From: Leifsonia aquatica H1aii
GTDB taxonomy: Bacteria > Actinomycetota > Actinomycetes > Actinomycetales > Microbacteriaceae
Direction of reading: 5' to 3'
Assembly: GCF_000633535.1 (NCBI RefSeq)
Contig: NZ_AYMR01000011.1
Location: 124,001 to 188,000 of the forward strand
Length of the DNA: 64,000 nucleotides
Positions 34,526-43,356 of the stretch are shown here, in pieces (the stretch's first letter is position 1; each line of letters starts with the position of its first letter). The position numbers were made by a program, and so were the translations under genes. Under the pieces are notes generated by a model. The model worked only from the letters and a program-made list of their open reading frames with translations. It did no database searches and was not told where the DNA came from.

Positions 34526-35094
34526 CAGCTGATCCCTTCGGTCGGTAGCGGTGCCGGGTCGAGGTCATGCAAGTCCACACGAAGGCGTGCTCGCGCGCGA
34601 TGAAGTCGCACTCGGGCGGTTGGAGGTTTCAGTCCGACCACCAGTGCAGCCTCGGCGAGCGGGACGCCTTCCAGGACAGTGAGGACCAGGAGAGCACTAT
34701 CGACGGAGGAGAGTTCACCGAGGGCGGCTTTCACGCGACCCCGGGTCTCCATCGCCTCCGGGTCCGGGCCGTCCACGGCCGTGCTGCGAGGAGCAGCGCG
34801 AAGAAAGCGTTGGTACCGCGATGTCGAACGGCGCAGGTTGCGCGACAGGTTGACGACGGTGACCAGGAGCCAGGGAAGCACCGACCCATTCGCGGGCCTG
34901 ACCGCATGGCGCTTGCGCCAGAGTTCGAAGAACGCCCCTGCCGTGATGTCCTCAGCATCATGCTGGGAATCGACAAGCCCACGTGCACGACGATAGACCC
35001 GCTGGCGATGCAGATCGAACAGCCGCCCGAAAGCGTCACCATCGTTCTGGCGCGCTCGCTCCCACAGCTGGAGCTCGTCTGAATCATCCGTCAC
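34525..35094 (-). CDS. ECF RNA polymerase sigma factor
   Basis: 189 residues. Region 2: DAFGRLFDLHRQRVYRRARGL, DAEDITAGAFFELWRK. Region 4: LSSVDSALLVLTVLEGVPLA, TARVRLHRARARLRVDL. A GAGGTG ribosome site precedes the start. Translationally coupled to the membrane protein downstream. Subgroup not recognised; promoter target unknown. Confidence 0.9.
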   Translation of the reverse strand: MTDDSDELQLWERARQNDGDAFGRLFDLHRQRVYRRARGLVDSQHDAEDITAGAFFELWRKRHAVRPANGSVLPWLLVTVVNLSRNLRRSTSRYQRFLRAAPRSTAVDGPDPEAMETRGRVKAALGELSSVDSALLVLTVLEGVPLAEAALVVGLKPPTARVRLHRARARLRVDLHDLDPAPLPTEGIS

Positions 35095-35268
35095 ACCTCA
35101 GAGTGTCCGCACGGCCTCCATTCGTTACACCGAATCGCGGGATGCTGCGTATTCGGCACGAAAGGACAGACCCTCGGGCGGAGAACAGCGACGACCCGGG
35201 GTCACTCCCAGCCCGATCATCGCCGACTCCCAGCCACCGCGACTCACTGAGTCCGTAGGTTTGTTGAC

Positions 35269-35979
35269 ATGTCCCCGATGAAGAAGTCCTCGAAGATCTG
35301 GATCTCCGTCGCCGCCGGCGTCGTCGTGCTCGGCGTGGCCGGCGCGATCGCCGCCCCCTACGTCTACCGCGACCTCATCGCCGCCCCGGCGGACGCCGTG
35401 CCGACCATCGCGCTCACGACCGACCCGGATGCGAAGACCACCATCGACACCTCCGACCTCAGCGGGGACTGGCAGGTCGGGGCATCGTCATACGCCGGCT
35501 ACCGCGTCGACGAGGTGCTGAACGGGGTGAACGTGACGGTCACCGGCCGCACGGCCGACGTCGCCGGCTCCTTCACCGTCGACACCCTCACCCTCACGAA
35601 GGCGACGGTCACCGTGAAGGTCGGCACCATCGCCACGGACGAACCCAACCGCGACGACTACTTCCGCAGCACGGCGCTCCAGACAGACCGGTACCCCGAG
35701 GCCACCTTCGTCCTCGCCGATCCGATCTCGGTGAGCGCACCGGCGGCGGGAACCGCGCAGACGGTCACGGCCACCGGAACGCTGACGCTGCACGGCGTCT
35801 CGAAGGCCGTGACGGCCGACCTGCAGGTCGGCCTGAACGGCAATGGCGGACAGCTGAGCGGCAGCATCCCGATCACGTTCGCGGACTACGGGGTGACCGC
35901 CCCGAGCCTCGGCTTCGTCACGGTGGAGAAGACCGGCTCGATCGAGTTCCTGCTCAATCTGAAGAAGGCGGCAGGCTGA
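35269..35979 (+). CDS. YceI-family lipocalin-like protein
   Basis: 236 residues. N-terminal signal anchor (IWISVAAGVVVLGVAGAIAA), then a YceI domain: GDWQVGASSYAGYRVDEVL, TDEPNRDDYFRSTALQTDRYPEATF and GTLTLHGVSKAVTADLQV, ending SIEFLLNLKK. YceI proteins bind isoprenoid or lipid molecules. Exported, probably membrane tethered. Stands between the ECF unit (divergent) and the esterase (convergent, 1 bp apart). Confidence 0.9.
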   Translation: MSPMKKSSKIWISVAAGVVVLGVAGAIAAPYVYRDLIAAPADAVPTIALTTDPDAKTTIDTSDLSGDWQVGASSYAGYRVDEVLNGVNVTVTGRTADVAGSFTVDTLTLTKATVTVKVGTIATDEPNRDDYFRSTALQTDRYPEATFVLADPISVSAPAAGTAQTVTATGTLTLHGVSKAVTADLQVGLNGNGGQLSGSIPITFADYGVTAPSLGFVTVEKTGSIEFLLNLKKAAG

Positions 35980-35980
35980 G

Positions 35981-37279
35981 TCACCCTGCAGGCGCCAGTC
36001 CGAGCAACGGGTACAGGTCTGTGAAACCGCCCTCCAGACCGCCCGTGAGCGCCCCGATACCGTGACCACCTCTCGGGATGTCCACGAAGGCGGTGTTGAC
36101 GCCTGCGGCATGGGCGAGCTCAGAACCTCGCAGGGCGACGTGGTGGTAGGCGGGATCGTCTGCACACGCGGTGAAGATCATCGTCGACTCCGGATGCGAG
36201 AACGTCCGCAGCCAGCTGAAGGGCTTCGCCCGGTCGTAGGCCGCCCGGTCGCCGCCGAACTCGTCACGAAGAGTGGCGTCGGGATGCTCGGCCCCGGGGA
36301 ACTCCTCGCCCGATATGTCGAGCACGTTGGAGAAGACATCCGGGTGCCGGAGACCGAACGACAGCGCGCAGAGTCCACCGTTGGAGTAGCCGGCAGCGGT
36401 CCAATAGCGGTGATCGCGTGTGACGTTCAGATGCGCCTCCGCCCAGGCCGGTACGTCCTCCGTGATGTACGTGGCGGCGTTGCCGAAGCGACTCGTGTCT
36501 CGGCACAGCGTGTCCTGCGTGGGGCTACCGAGCTGATCGGCGACGACGACGATCGGCGCCAACCCGTGGTGGGCGGCGGCGAAGCGGTCGAGGACCTGGG
36601 CGATGGGCTCCGGATCGGGGTTGCCCGGCTGCCCCATCATCATCACGACGAGCGGAAGCGCCGGGGGGTGTGCCACGCGGGCGGCGGGTGGGAGGTAGAG
36701 GCCCGCCTCGCGGGCGTGGAAGCCACTCGCCGTCGCGGGGATGCGCGCGGTGCCGATCTCGCCGTGCACGGGCATGTCCGACGGCGCCTTCCAGTGCTTC
36801 CAGAGCTCCACGTCGTAGCCGGAGTCGGGTTTGGCCTGCGGCGGAGTCAGTTTCAGCGGCCGGGGCACCGTGATCGCGAGCAGTCCTCCGACGGTGCGGT
36901 TGAGTCCATAGTTGGCGTTGATGCCGAGTGTGGCGGCCACCAGAAGGACCGGGATGCCCGCGAGGGCGACGACGATGCGCCACCGCGGACGACGGGAGAT
37001 GCTCGCCACGCACAGCGCCACGCCGCAGCTCGCCGCCGCGAGCCACGCATAGTTGCCTGCACCGAGCGACTCGCCGAACAGGTTGAGCCAGCGCACACAG
37101 ACCAGCCACAGCAGCACGGCCACCGCGAGGCCGCCGACCAGCGCGAGCACGACTCGCGTGAGCCAGCCGCGGGTGGGGCGACGGATCAGGAGCGCGACGA
37201 GGACGGCCGCGGCGAGCCCGTACAACACGATCGGCAGCGGCCCGCTCAGCACATCGAGAGACAGCACCCCATCGAACAC
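35981..37279 (-). CDS. Membrane-anchored esterase (antigen-85/esterase-D-like fold)
   Basis: 432 residues from the GTG at 37279 (a GTG at 37327 would add 16). Four N-terminal TM helices, then an extracellular alpha/beta hydrolase of the Esterase family: PLVVMMMGQPGNPDPEP, nucleophile AAGYSNGGLCALSF, FTACADDPAYHHV, and catalytic His in IPRGGHGIGAL. Similar actinobacterial proteins are annotated as putative esterases or mycolyltransferase relatives. Substrate unknown. No neighbour suggests a pathway. Confidence 0.8.
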   Translation of the reverse strand: MFDGVLSLDVLSGPLPIVLYGLAAAVLVALLIRRPTRGWLTRVVLALVGGLAVAVLLWLVCVRWLNLFGESLGAGNYAWLAAASCGVALCVASISRRPRWRIVVALAGIPVLLVAATLGINANYGLNRTVGGLLAITVPRPLKLTPPQAKPDSGYDVELWKHWKAPSDMPVHGEIGTARIPATASGFHAREAGLYLPPAARVAHPPALPLVVMMMGQPGNPDPEPIAQVLDRFAAAHHGLAPIVVVADQLGSPTQDTLCRDTSRFGNAATYITEDVPAWAEAHLNVTRDHRYWTAAGYSNGGLCALSFGLRHPDVFSNVLDISGEEFPGAEHPDATLRDEFGGDRAAYDRAKPFSWLRTFSHPESTMIFTACADDPAYHHVALRGSELAHAAGVNTAFVDIPRGGHGIGALTGGLEGGFTDLYPLLGLAPAG

Positions 37280-37510
37280 GTGACGACCCCCGTCAGTACG
37301 GCCCCACGAATGCTCGGCCCCCCGCACCGGGATCCGCTCCGGATCCCTCGCTCATTCAACCGGATGCGGAGAGGATCGGCGCTGGGATTCGCCCCGGTAT
37401 TCTGCGCATCCGTTCAGAACGGCGGCGCCTCCGGCGGCCACCGCGGTCCCGCGGTCCCGCGGTCGCGACGAGACTCGGACCGGCGGCCCGGCCCGACGCG
37501 GCCAAGGGGA

Positions 37511-38461
37511 TCAGCCCTCGGCGGCCGGGGCGTCCAGCTCCATCGCGCGGTAGAGCGTCGAGACGGATCCGAAGCCGACCGTCCGGGCGATCTGGCTCGC
37601 CGGCAGCCCCGGGTGGAGTTCGCGCAGCTCTCTGGCCGCGCGGCTGCGAGTGGCGCGCAATTCCCGCGCGACCGTCGTCCCTTCAGCGGCGAAGGCGACC
37701 TGAAGGCTCCGGGGGGACACACCGGCCATCGCGGCGAGGCGCGGCACCGTCAGACGGGCGTCAGCATGATTCTCGACGATGAGACGGATCGCCCGCGAGA
37801 ACAGCGTGAGCTCGCTCGGATCGCCCTCGGCGATGAGACGGGCGAGAGCCCGCGCGACCTCCAGGGCCACGGACCGCAGCGGCCCGAGCACGACCGAGTC
37901 GCCGACCGATCCGGAACTCAGCGACGAGGTGAAGGCGAGCAGCGGAGCGAGCACGTTGGCGGGGATCTCGGGTCGCGCCGTACCGGCGTCCGGTTTGACG
38001 TCGAGGTCGTGCACGAGCGTGCCCGGCGTGCTGATGTAGAGGAGTTCGTTGAGCGGGTCGAGGGTCTCGAAGGCGATCGGGGTGTCGCCCGGGGGGATCA
38101 GAGCCAGCCCGGGACGGCGGTGCACCACGGTTGCATCCGAGGTGATGGCGATCCGCCCACTCACCCGCACGACGATCGCGGCGCGAGTGAGCGACAGCTC
38201 ATCACGAGGCCATTCCACGACGGCCCGAGGGAGGTGCACGTGGGCGAACGTGATGTCGGGGAACCGTGCCATCTGCAGCCGGAGGCTGTCGCTCGGCTCC
38301 AGCTCGACGATCCGCAGGTTCGCGGATCGCAGGTACGTCGCCAAGGCGTCGTTCGTCGACGCGGCATCGATGCCGCGCACCGTGAAGTGCATGCCTTGCA
38401 CCGGAGGCATCGCATCCCAGTTCGTTCGTCGTGACGTCACGCGCGCCTCTCCGATCCCCAT
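37511..38461 (-). CDS. AraC-family regulator
   Basis: 316 residues. N-terminal cupin-like/AraC_binding_2 region (HFTVRGIDAASTNDALATYL). C-terminal HTHs: TVPRLAAMAGVSPRSLQVAF and ASQIARTVGFGSVSTLYRAM; the C-terminal half is slightly shorter than usual. Start at the ATG giving MGIGEARV. Region 38462-38666 upstream is AT-richer and probably holds its promoter. Target unknown. Confidence 0.82.
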   Translation of the reverse strand: MGIGEARVTSRRTNWDAMPPVQGMHFTVRGIDAASTNDALATYLRSANLRIVELEPSDSLRLQMARFPDITFAHVHLPRAVVEWPRDELSLTRAAIVVRVSGRIAITSDATVVHRRPGLALIPPGDTPIAFETLDPLNELLYISTPGTLVHDLDVKPDAGTARPEIPANVLAPLLAFTSSLSSGSVGDSVVLGPLRSVALEVARALARLIAEGDPSELTLFSRAIRLIVENHADARLTVPRLAAMAGVSPRSLQVAFAAEGTTVARELRATRSRAARELRELHPGLPASQIARTVGFGSVSTLYRAMELDAPAAEG

Positions 38462-38666
38462 CCGACCGTCATAGTGAATCACCGAAAGAATGTGACGAAA
38501 AGGGCAGTGACGTATCAACCGAACCGTGCATCGGTAGACCCATCGGTCGATGGTGAAATGAGCAAAACTCGCAGAATGAGTCGCAGATCACGCATCGAAC
38601 CCGCCGGCGTGTGCGGCCGTGGGGAGACTCGGTCACGCAGTTCTCATCTCGCGGGAGGAGCCGACG

Positions 38667-38858
38667 ATGTCAGCAACACCGGTCACCTGCACTCTTCTGG
38701 TGCCAGGCTTCGGACTCGTGACGTGTGTCACCGAGACGACCCAGAGCACGCGCGGCGACGCCCGGTTCACCGTGCTGCGATCGGCGGTCGACGACCAGCG
38801 ACGACGTGTGGATCCGCATGTCTGGACCCGTGTGGAGCGCATCCTCTGCGCGCGCTGA
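38667..38858 (+). CDS. Small hypothetical protein (63 residues)
   Basis: MSATPVTCTLLVPGFG... ending RVERILCAR. GGGAGGAG stands 6 nt upstream of the ATG, a strong ribosome site, which is the main support. No signal peptide or domain recognised; two Cys near the start and one near the end. Convergent with the lipoprotein gene, 6 bp away. Confidence 0.55.
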   Translation: MSATPVTCTLLVPGFGLVTCVTETTQSTRGDARFTVLRSAVDDQRRRVDPHVWTRVERILCAR

Positions 38859-38864
38859 CGGCGC

Positions 38865-39302
38865 TCAGCGGGCGTCGAGGCCGGTGACATCGTGCACCCA
38901 CGGTGAGACCTCGACGCCTGTCGGATCCGGGGCGCCGTCGAACCCCTGGAGCTGCACCCGGAACGCCGTACCGTCAGCGAGGGTGGTCCCCAGCCACGAC
39001 CCGCCGCTGCACGCGCCCTGGGTCGAGTCGACCGTGCCGGCGGTCACCAGGAGGCAGAGCCGGTTCGGTGGGTCCCCCTCCAGCAGATACAGGTCGTAGC
39101 CGGCCGACTGGCCCTGATAGCGGGCGCTCGACGGATCGACCCCGTCGAGCGACGCGACGGTCTTCCGCGCGACCGGCGGCAGCTCATCCGCCCGCGACCG
39201 CTCCCCGTCGAACGGGGACGGCATCGCCGTGCATCCCGTCGATGCGGTCAGTCCCACAGCGAGCGCCGCCGCGACCGACACGGCCCTCCACCATCCCCTC
39301 AT
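38865..39302 (-). CDS. Small lipoprotein of unknown function
   Basis: 145 residues. Signal peptide (RAVSVAAALAVGLTASTGC) with lipobox ASTGC. The mature part has strands such as YDLYLLEGDPPNRLCLLVTAG and GGSWLGTTLADGTAFRVQL, and two Cys that could form a disulfide. No family recognised. Confidence 0.75.
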   Translation of the reverse strand: MRGWWRAVSVAAALAVGLTASTGCTAMPSPFDGERSRADELPPVARKTVASLDGVDPSSARYQGQSAGYDLYLLEGDPPNRLCLLVTAGTVDSTQGACSGGSWLGTTLADGTAFRVQLQGFDGAPDPTGVEVSPWVHDVTGLDAR

Positions 39303-39340
39303 GGCCCACCCCCTCCGCCCACCCTAGCGACGGAGCTTCT

Positions 39341-39397
39341 CGAGGTTCACGTCGTTGCGCTCATTCCCGCCTGGGGACGGCAACGACGTGAACCTCG
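39341..39397. terminator. 18-bp perfect hairpin between lipoprotein and DNA ligase genes
   Basis: CGAGGTTCACGTCGTTGC (39341-39358) pairs exactly with 39380-39397 around a 21-nt loop. The divergent arrangement makes a terminator role odd; a regulatory or structural role is also possible. Shares a GTCGTTGC core with the hairpin at 14964. Confidence 0.6.
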
Positions 39398-39443
39398 GCG
39401 GCGAGCGCTGGCGCTGTCGGCGGGCGGTGGGAGACTGGGCGGC

Positions 39444-40976
39444 GTGCTCCTCGACGCGCTCGTGACCACCTCCGACACCGTCGCCGCGACCCGGTCGCGG
39501 CTGGCGAAGGTCGACGCCCTCTCCGATCTGCTGAACCGGCTCGCGCCCGACGAGATCGCTCCGGCGGTGGGGATGCTGGTGGGTCGTCCGCGACAGGGCC
39601 GCGTCGGGGTCGGGTGGCGCGGACTCGGCGCCGCGATGGGGCACGCCGCCGAGGAGCCCACGCTCACCGTCGGCGACCTCGATGCTCTGCTCGACCTCCT
39701 GCCCACCCTCTCCGGCACCGGGTCGACGGCCGAGCGCACGGCGGCCCTGCGCACCCTCACCGGACGCGCGACGGCGGCCGAACAGGACTTCATCGGGCGG
39801 GTGCTGCTCGGCGAGATGCGCACCGGCGCCCTGGAGGGAGTGCTGCTCGACGCCGTCGCACGCGCCTCCGACCGGCCCGCGGCGAGCGTCCGTCGCGCGG
39901 CGATGCTGTCGGGGGATCTCGGCGAGACCGCCCTCCTCGCTCTCACCGCCACAGCGGACGAGCTCGACGCGGTGGGGCTGGTGATCGGCCGGCCGGTACT
40001 CCCGATGCTGGCGGCGACGGCGGCCAGCGCGAGTGCCGCGCTCGACACGACGGGGGAGGCGTCGGTCGAGTTCAAGCTCGACGGCGCGCGCATCCAGGTG
40101 CACCGGCACGATGACGACGTGCGGGTGTTCACCCGCACCCTGGCCGACATCACCGCGCGCGTCCCCGAGGTCGTGGAGGTGGTGCGGGGGATGCCCGCGC
40201 ACAGCCTCATCCTCGACGGCGAGACCCTCGCCCTCGACGAGGACGGCGCGCCGCGGCCCTTCCAGGAGACGATGTCGCGATTCGGCTCCGCCGCGGCGAG
40301 CGAGACCGTGCTGCACCCGTGGTTCTTCGACATCCTCCACGTGGACGGCCGGGACCTGCTGGACGAGCCGCTCGCCGTCCGCCGCGCCGAGCTGGAACGC
40401 GTGGCCGGCGAGCACCGCATTCCGGGCCGGGTGACGGACGACCCCGCCGTGGCCGAACAGGTCGCCCGCGAGGCGCTCGCGGCGGGACAGGAGGGCGTGG
40501 TCGTCAAGGCGCTCGGGTCGCCGTACGCCGCCGGTCGGCGCGGGGCCAGCTGGATCAAGGTCAAGCCCGTGCACACCTACGACCTCGTCGTGCTCGCCTG
40601 CGAGTGGGGGTCGGGCCGCCGGCAGGGGCTGCTCTCGAACCTCCACCTGGGGGCGCTCGATCCGGACGGCGAGCACGGGGAGCCCGGCGGATTCGTCATG
40701 GTCGGCAAGACCTTCAAAGGCCTCACCGACGAGATGCTGCGGATGCAGACGGAGCTGTTCCAGCAGATCGAAGTGCGACGGACGCCCGGCACGGTCTGGG
40801 TCGCACCGACCACCGTCGTCGAGATCGCCATCGACGGCGTGCAGCGCTCCAGCCGCTACCCGGGCGGGATCGCCCTGCGGTTCGCGCGCGTCAAGCGCTA
40901 TCGCGACGACAAGACCGCCGCCGAGGCCGACCCGATCGCGAACCTGAAGGCGCTGCTGCGCGGGGCCCGGGAGTAG
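39444..40976 (+). CDS. ligB: ATP-dependent DNA ligase (LigB-type)
   Basis: 510 residues, GTG start. N-terminal DNA-binding domain (1-180), adenylation domain with the nucleotidyl Lys211 in EFKLDGARIQVHR, ILDGETLALDEDG, EGVVVKALGSPY and SWIKVKPVHTYDL, then an OB fold to the end. Seals nicks using ATP; an accessory ligase beside the NAD-dependent LigA. Layout and length match mycobacterial LigB. Confidence 0.92.
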   Translation: MLLDALVTTSDTVAATRSRLAKVDALSDLLNRLAPDEIAPAVGMLVGRPRQGRVGVGWRGLGAAMGHAAEEPTLTVGDLDALLDLLPTLSGTGSTAERTAALRTLTGRATAAEQDFIGRVLLGEMRTGALEGVLLDAVARASDRPAASVRRAAMLSGDLGETALLALTATADELDAVGLVIGRPVLPMLAATAASASAALDTTGEASVEFKLDGARIQVHRHDDDVRVFTRTLADITARVPEVVEVVRGMPAHSLILDGETLALDEDGAPRPFQETMSRFGSAAASETVLHPWFFDILHVDGRDLLDEPLAVRRAELERVAGEHRIPGRVTDDPAVAEQVAREALAAGQEGVVVKALGSPYAAGRRGASWIKVKPVHTYDLVVLACEWGSGRRQGLLSNLHLGALDPDGEHGEPGGFVMVGKTFKGLTDEMLRMQTELFQQIEVRRTPGTVWVAPTTVVEIAIDGVQRSSRYPGGIALRFARVKRYRDDKTAAEADPIANLKALLRGARE

Positions 40977-40985
40977 GCTCCCGCC

Positions 40986-41090
40986 ATGACGAACAAGACC
41001 CCGCGCGAAGAAGAGATCCAGAAGGCCGAGGAGGCCAAGGTCGCCGAGAAGGAGCGCCTGGAGCGCGAAGAAGAGGAGCGCCTGCGCTGA
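40986..41090 (+). CDS. Tiny highly charged helical protein (34 residues)
   Basis: MTNKTPREEEIQKAEEAKVA followed by EKERLEREEEERLR. Almost entirely Glu, Lys, Arg and Ala, so one charged helix or coiled coil. It starts 9 bp after the ligase stop. No strong ribosome site, so it may depend on translational coupling. Similar tiny charged proteins occur in actinobacteria without known function. Confidence 0.45.
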   Translation: MTNKTPREEEIQKAEEAKVAEKERLEREEEERLR

Positions 41091-41202
41091 CCCGCGCCGC
41101 TCGATCCTTCGGACGCCCTCGCGGCTGTCCGTGACGACGGCCATAGACAGGCGGGGCCGCTGAGCGCTAGCGTCCGAAGCATCCACGGAAAGGATGCTCG
41201 CG

Positions 41203-41817
41203 ATGTCCACTACTCAGCCTTCGGGTTTCGCCGCCTTCTCGCTCAACGGCAAGGACATGACCTCGTCGGTCATCAACAGCGTGCGTGTCGCGCTCGGCAT
41301 CAGCGGCACGGTCGCGCTGATCATCGGCGTCATCATCGTGTTCTGGCCGAAGACGGCAGCGGTCGGGCTCACCATCCTGCTCGCCATCTCGCTGCTCGTC
41401 TCGGGCCTGGCGTACCTCAGCATCGGGATCTTCGCCAAGGGGCTCAGCGGCGGCTCGCGCGCGCTCGACATCGTCTTCGGCGTGCTCCTCGTGATCGGTG
41501 CGATCATCGCGTTCGCCAACCTGAGCGGGACGACGGCGTTCCTGGCGGTCTTCCTGGGGATCCTCGTCGGCATCGCCTGGATCGTCGAGGGCGCGGTCAC
41601 GCTCGCTCAGCTCGGCGACTCCCCCTCGCGCGGCTGGGCGATCTTCTTCGGCATCCTGAGCATCATCGCCGGCATCGTGCTGCTCTTCACGCCACTGTGG
41701 GGCATCGTGGTGCTCTTCATCCTGACCGGCATCAGCCTGATCGTGCTCGGTGTGATCCAGATCATCCGGGCGATCACGTTCGGCCGCGGCGTCGCGACCC
41801 CGTCGTCTGCGGTCTAG
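41203..41817 (+). CDS. HdeD-family (DUF308) membrane protein
   Basis: 204 residues; ATG at 41203 with GGAAAGGA upstream. Six TM helices arranged as three hairpins, as in HdeD: VALGISGTVALIIGVIIVFWP, then LDIVFGVLLVIGAIIAF and GWAIFFGILSIIAGIVLLF. HdeD is linked to acid resistance at high cell density in E. coli; the role here is unknown. Its stop overlaps the opposite-strand small gene by 4 bp. Confidence 0.88.
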   Translation: MSTTQPSGFAAFSLNGKDMTSSVINSVRVALGISGTVALIIGVIIVFWPKTAAVGLTILLAISLLVSGLAYLSIGIFAKGLSGGSRALDIVFGVLLVIGAIIAFANLSGTTAFLAVFLGILVGIAWIVEGAVTLAQLGDSPSRGWAIFFGILSIIAGIVLLFTPLWGIVVLFILTGISLIVLGVIQIIRAITFGRGVATPSSAV

Positions 41818-41987
41818 GCGACCGCCTCCTCGTACGTGTGGGTGCGACCGATCTCGCACCAGCAGCGCACCCGGATCGTCTCCTGGTTGACGGTGCTCAC
41901 GTAGACCTCGACGTGGACGTCGAGCGGGTTGCCGCACTCCTCGGCGTCCGGCCCGTTCTTCGTCGCGCGCGGGGTGATGGTCGTCAT
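41814..41987 (-). CDS. Small Cys-containing protein (57 residues)
   Basis: MTTITPRATKNGPDAEECGN... with VRCWCEIGRTHTYEEAVA at the end. GAGAGGA precedes the ATG. Three Cys (EECGN and RCWCE) could bind a metal. No family recognised. Convergent with hdeD. Confidence 0.6.
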   Translation of the reverse strand: MTTITPRATKNGPDAEECGNPLDVHVEVYVSTVNQETIRVRCWCEIGRTHTYEEAVA

Positions 41988-42052
41988 GGTGGTCCTCTCG
42001 TCGGCCGCGGGATGCGCCCCTCCACCTGAGGAGACGGGGTCGCGGGCGATCC

Positions 42053-42316
42053 ATGACGCGCAGAGGGAAAAAAGGCCCCGCATCCGCCGTCATGACTCGC
42101 GGACGCCCTCGTCTCCTCACCGTGATGATGCTCGTGCTCGGACTGTTCGCTCTGCTCGCCGTCGCCGCCGTCCTGACGGTGGGCGCGATCGGCGTCGACC
42201 GTCGCGCCGTGCCGCCACGAATCCGGCGGCGGAGCGACGGGGAGCCTGCGCTGGACGAGGGCGTCTTCACGGCAACGACGCGGATCGCGTCGTCGCCCCT
42301 CGACTGGCCGCTCTGA
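42053..42316 (+). CDS. Possible small membrane protein
   Basis: Up to 87 residues (74 from an ATG at 42092). One TM helix (VMMLVLGLFALLAVAAVLTV) followed by a basic, Arg-rich segment (VDRRAVPPRIRRRSDG). No ribosome site at either start. The hydrophobic segment and codon pattern are the only support. Confidence 0.4.
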   Translation: MTRRGKKGPASAVMTRGRPRLLTVMMLVLGLFALLAVAAVLTVGAIGVDRRAVPPRIRRRSDGEPALDEGVFTATTRIASSPLDWPL

Positions 42317-42719
42317 CGGACGGCGCGGAGAGCGCGCGAACCGACGGAGCCGCGACGGGCCGGACGACCGGGAGGCGGCGCCGCGACGGGCCGGGTTCTG
42401 GGGAGGGAACCGAGAACCGGCCCGTCGACGACGGCGGCCGCTCCGCATTCGGGTTGTCGGAGCGGGACCGGGAAGAGGTGGGGGCGCCGAACGCCGCGTC
42501 CACCGTGATGAGATGATGCCCCCAGAGGATGCCGACTGCTCCGTGTCGGGTTGAGACGTCATCGCTGGTCGGATTTCGAATCCACATCGCGGCGGCATCC
42601 CCGGGCAGAGACCACGCTATTGCCCCGCACCCCGTGTCCTCAATCTGGAGGACAGAAACCGTCAGCAATTGACGGTGGACCGGTCTGTCTACTGATTGAT
42701 CACGCGGCGATGATCCCCA
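42317..42719. other. 403-bp region without a convincing gene
   Basis: Reading frames here are Arg/Ser-rich shadows. The right half is AT-richer and holds two short hairpins downstream of the TetR gene: GTCCTC/GAGGAC (42636-42653) and ACCGTCA/TGACGGT (42658-42676). Confidence 0.6.
42636..42676 (-). terminator. Two consecutive hairpins downstream of the TetR gene
   Basis: GTCCTC-AATCTG-GAGGAC (42636-42653) and ACCGTCA-GCAAT-TGACGGT (42658-42676), about 45-85 bp past the TetR stop codon on the minus strand. Confidence 0.45.
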
Positions 42720-43349
42720 TCACGACAGGGAATCCCTGCGCACGCGGCCGACGCCCGAGCTCAGCGCCTGGAACAGTCGCTCGACCCGCCGCCGATGCCC
42801 GCCGGCGACGCTCTCGGGAGCCTCGCCCGCGACCAGTCGACGCGCCGTCTCGACGAGCACGGTGCTGTAGCCCGCGATGACGAAGGCGGAGAGCAGGGTC
42901 GCGTCCCCGTCGAATCCGGCGTCCGCCTCCAGCTCGGCGCGGAGTGCGGCCTGGAGCTCGGCCGCGATCTCGCGGGTGCGGGCAATGAGGGCGGGCGACG
43001 CCGCCACGGTGCGGAAGAACGGAGTGGAGCCCTCGGCGAGACCCGAGAGCGCGTGTCGCTCATCGAGCACCCGGACCGCAGCGGCACGCAGCGAGTCGAG
43101 CACGTCGACGCCGGGCGCGCGGTCGGCGATCGCCCCGTGCAGCAGCGCGACGGCGTCGTCCGTTCGATCGAGGAGGAGGTCCTCCTTGCGCGGGAAGTGA
43201 TTGAAGACGGTCACGCTCGAGACCCCGGCCTCGCGGGCGACCTCGGCGACGGTGACGGAGTCGAATCCGCGCTCCAAGAACAGCCGGGTGGCGGTCAGCG
43301 AGATGCGCGCGCGCGTCGCGGGGCCGCCGCGCTCATCGGTCCGGGCCAT
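42720..43349 (-). CDS. TetR-family regulator of the adjacent efflux pump
   Basis: 209 residues from the ATG at 43349. HTH: ISLTATRLFLERGFDSVTVAEVA, REAGVSSVTVFNHFPRKEDLL. Divergent from the MFS transporter with 54 bp between starts, the classic local-repressor layout. The ACACA/TGTGT palindrome in the gap overlaps the transporter -35. Confidence 0.88.
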   Translation of the reverse strand: MARTDERGGPATRARISLTATRLFLERGFDSVTVAEVAREAGVSSVTVFNHFPRKEDLLLDRTDDAVALLHGAIADRAPGVDVLDSLRAAAVRVLDERHALSGLAEGSTPFFRTVAASPALIARTREIAAELQAALRAELEADAGFDGDATLLSAFVIAGYSTVLVETARRLVAGEAPESVAGGHRRRVERLFQALSSGVGRVRRDSLS

Positions 43350-43356
43350 TCTGATC

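Noticed and set aside
35095-35170. Possible ECF autoregulatory promoter (GTAAC-type -35) upstream of the sigma factor
   Set aside because: No convincing -10 partner at proper distance and no second copy of the motif to compare.
36062-38434. A 790-codon open frame antisense to the esterase and AraC genes
   Set aside because: Low-complexity Arg/Gly/Val translation without motifs; both opposite-strand genes are clear.
42267-42668. A 133-codon frame on the minus strand
   Set aside because: C-terminal two thirds are Ser/Arg/Pro low complexity; no ribosome site; probably non-coding.
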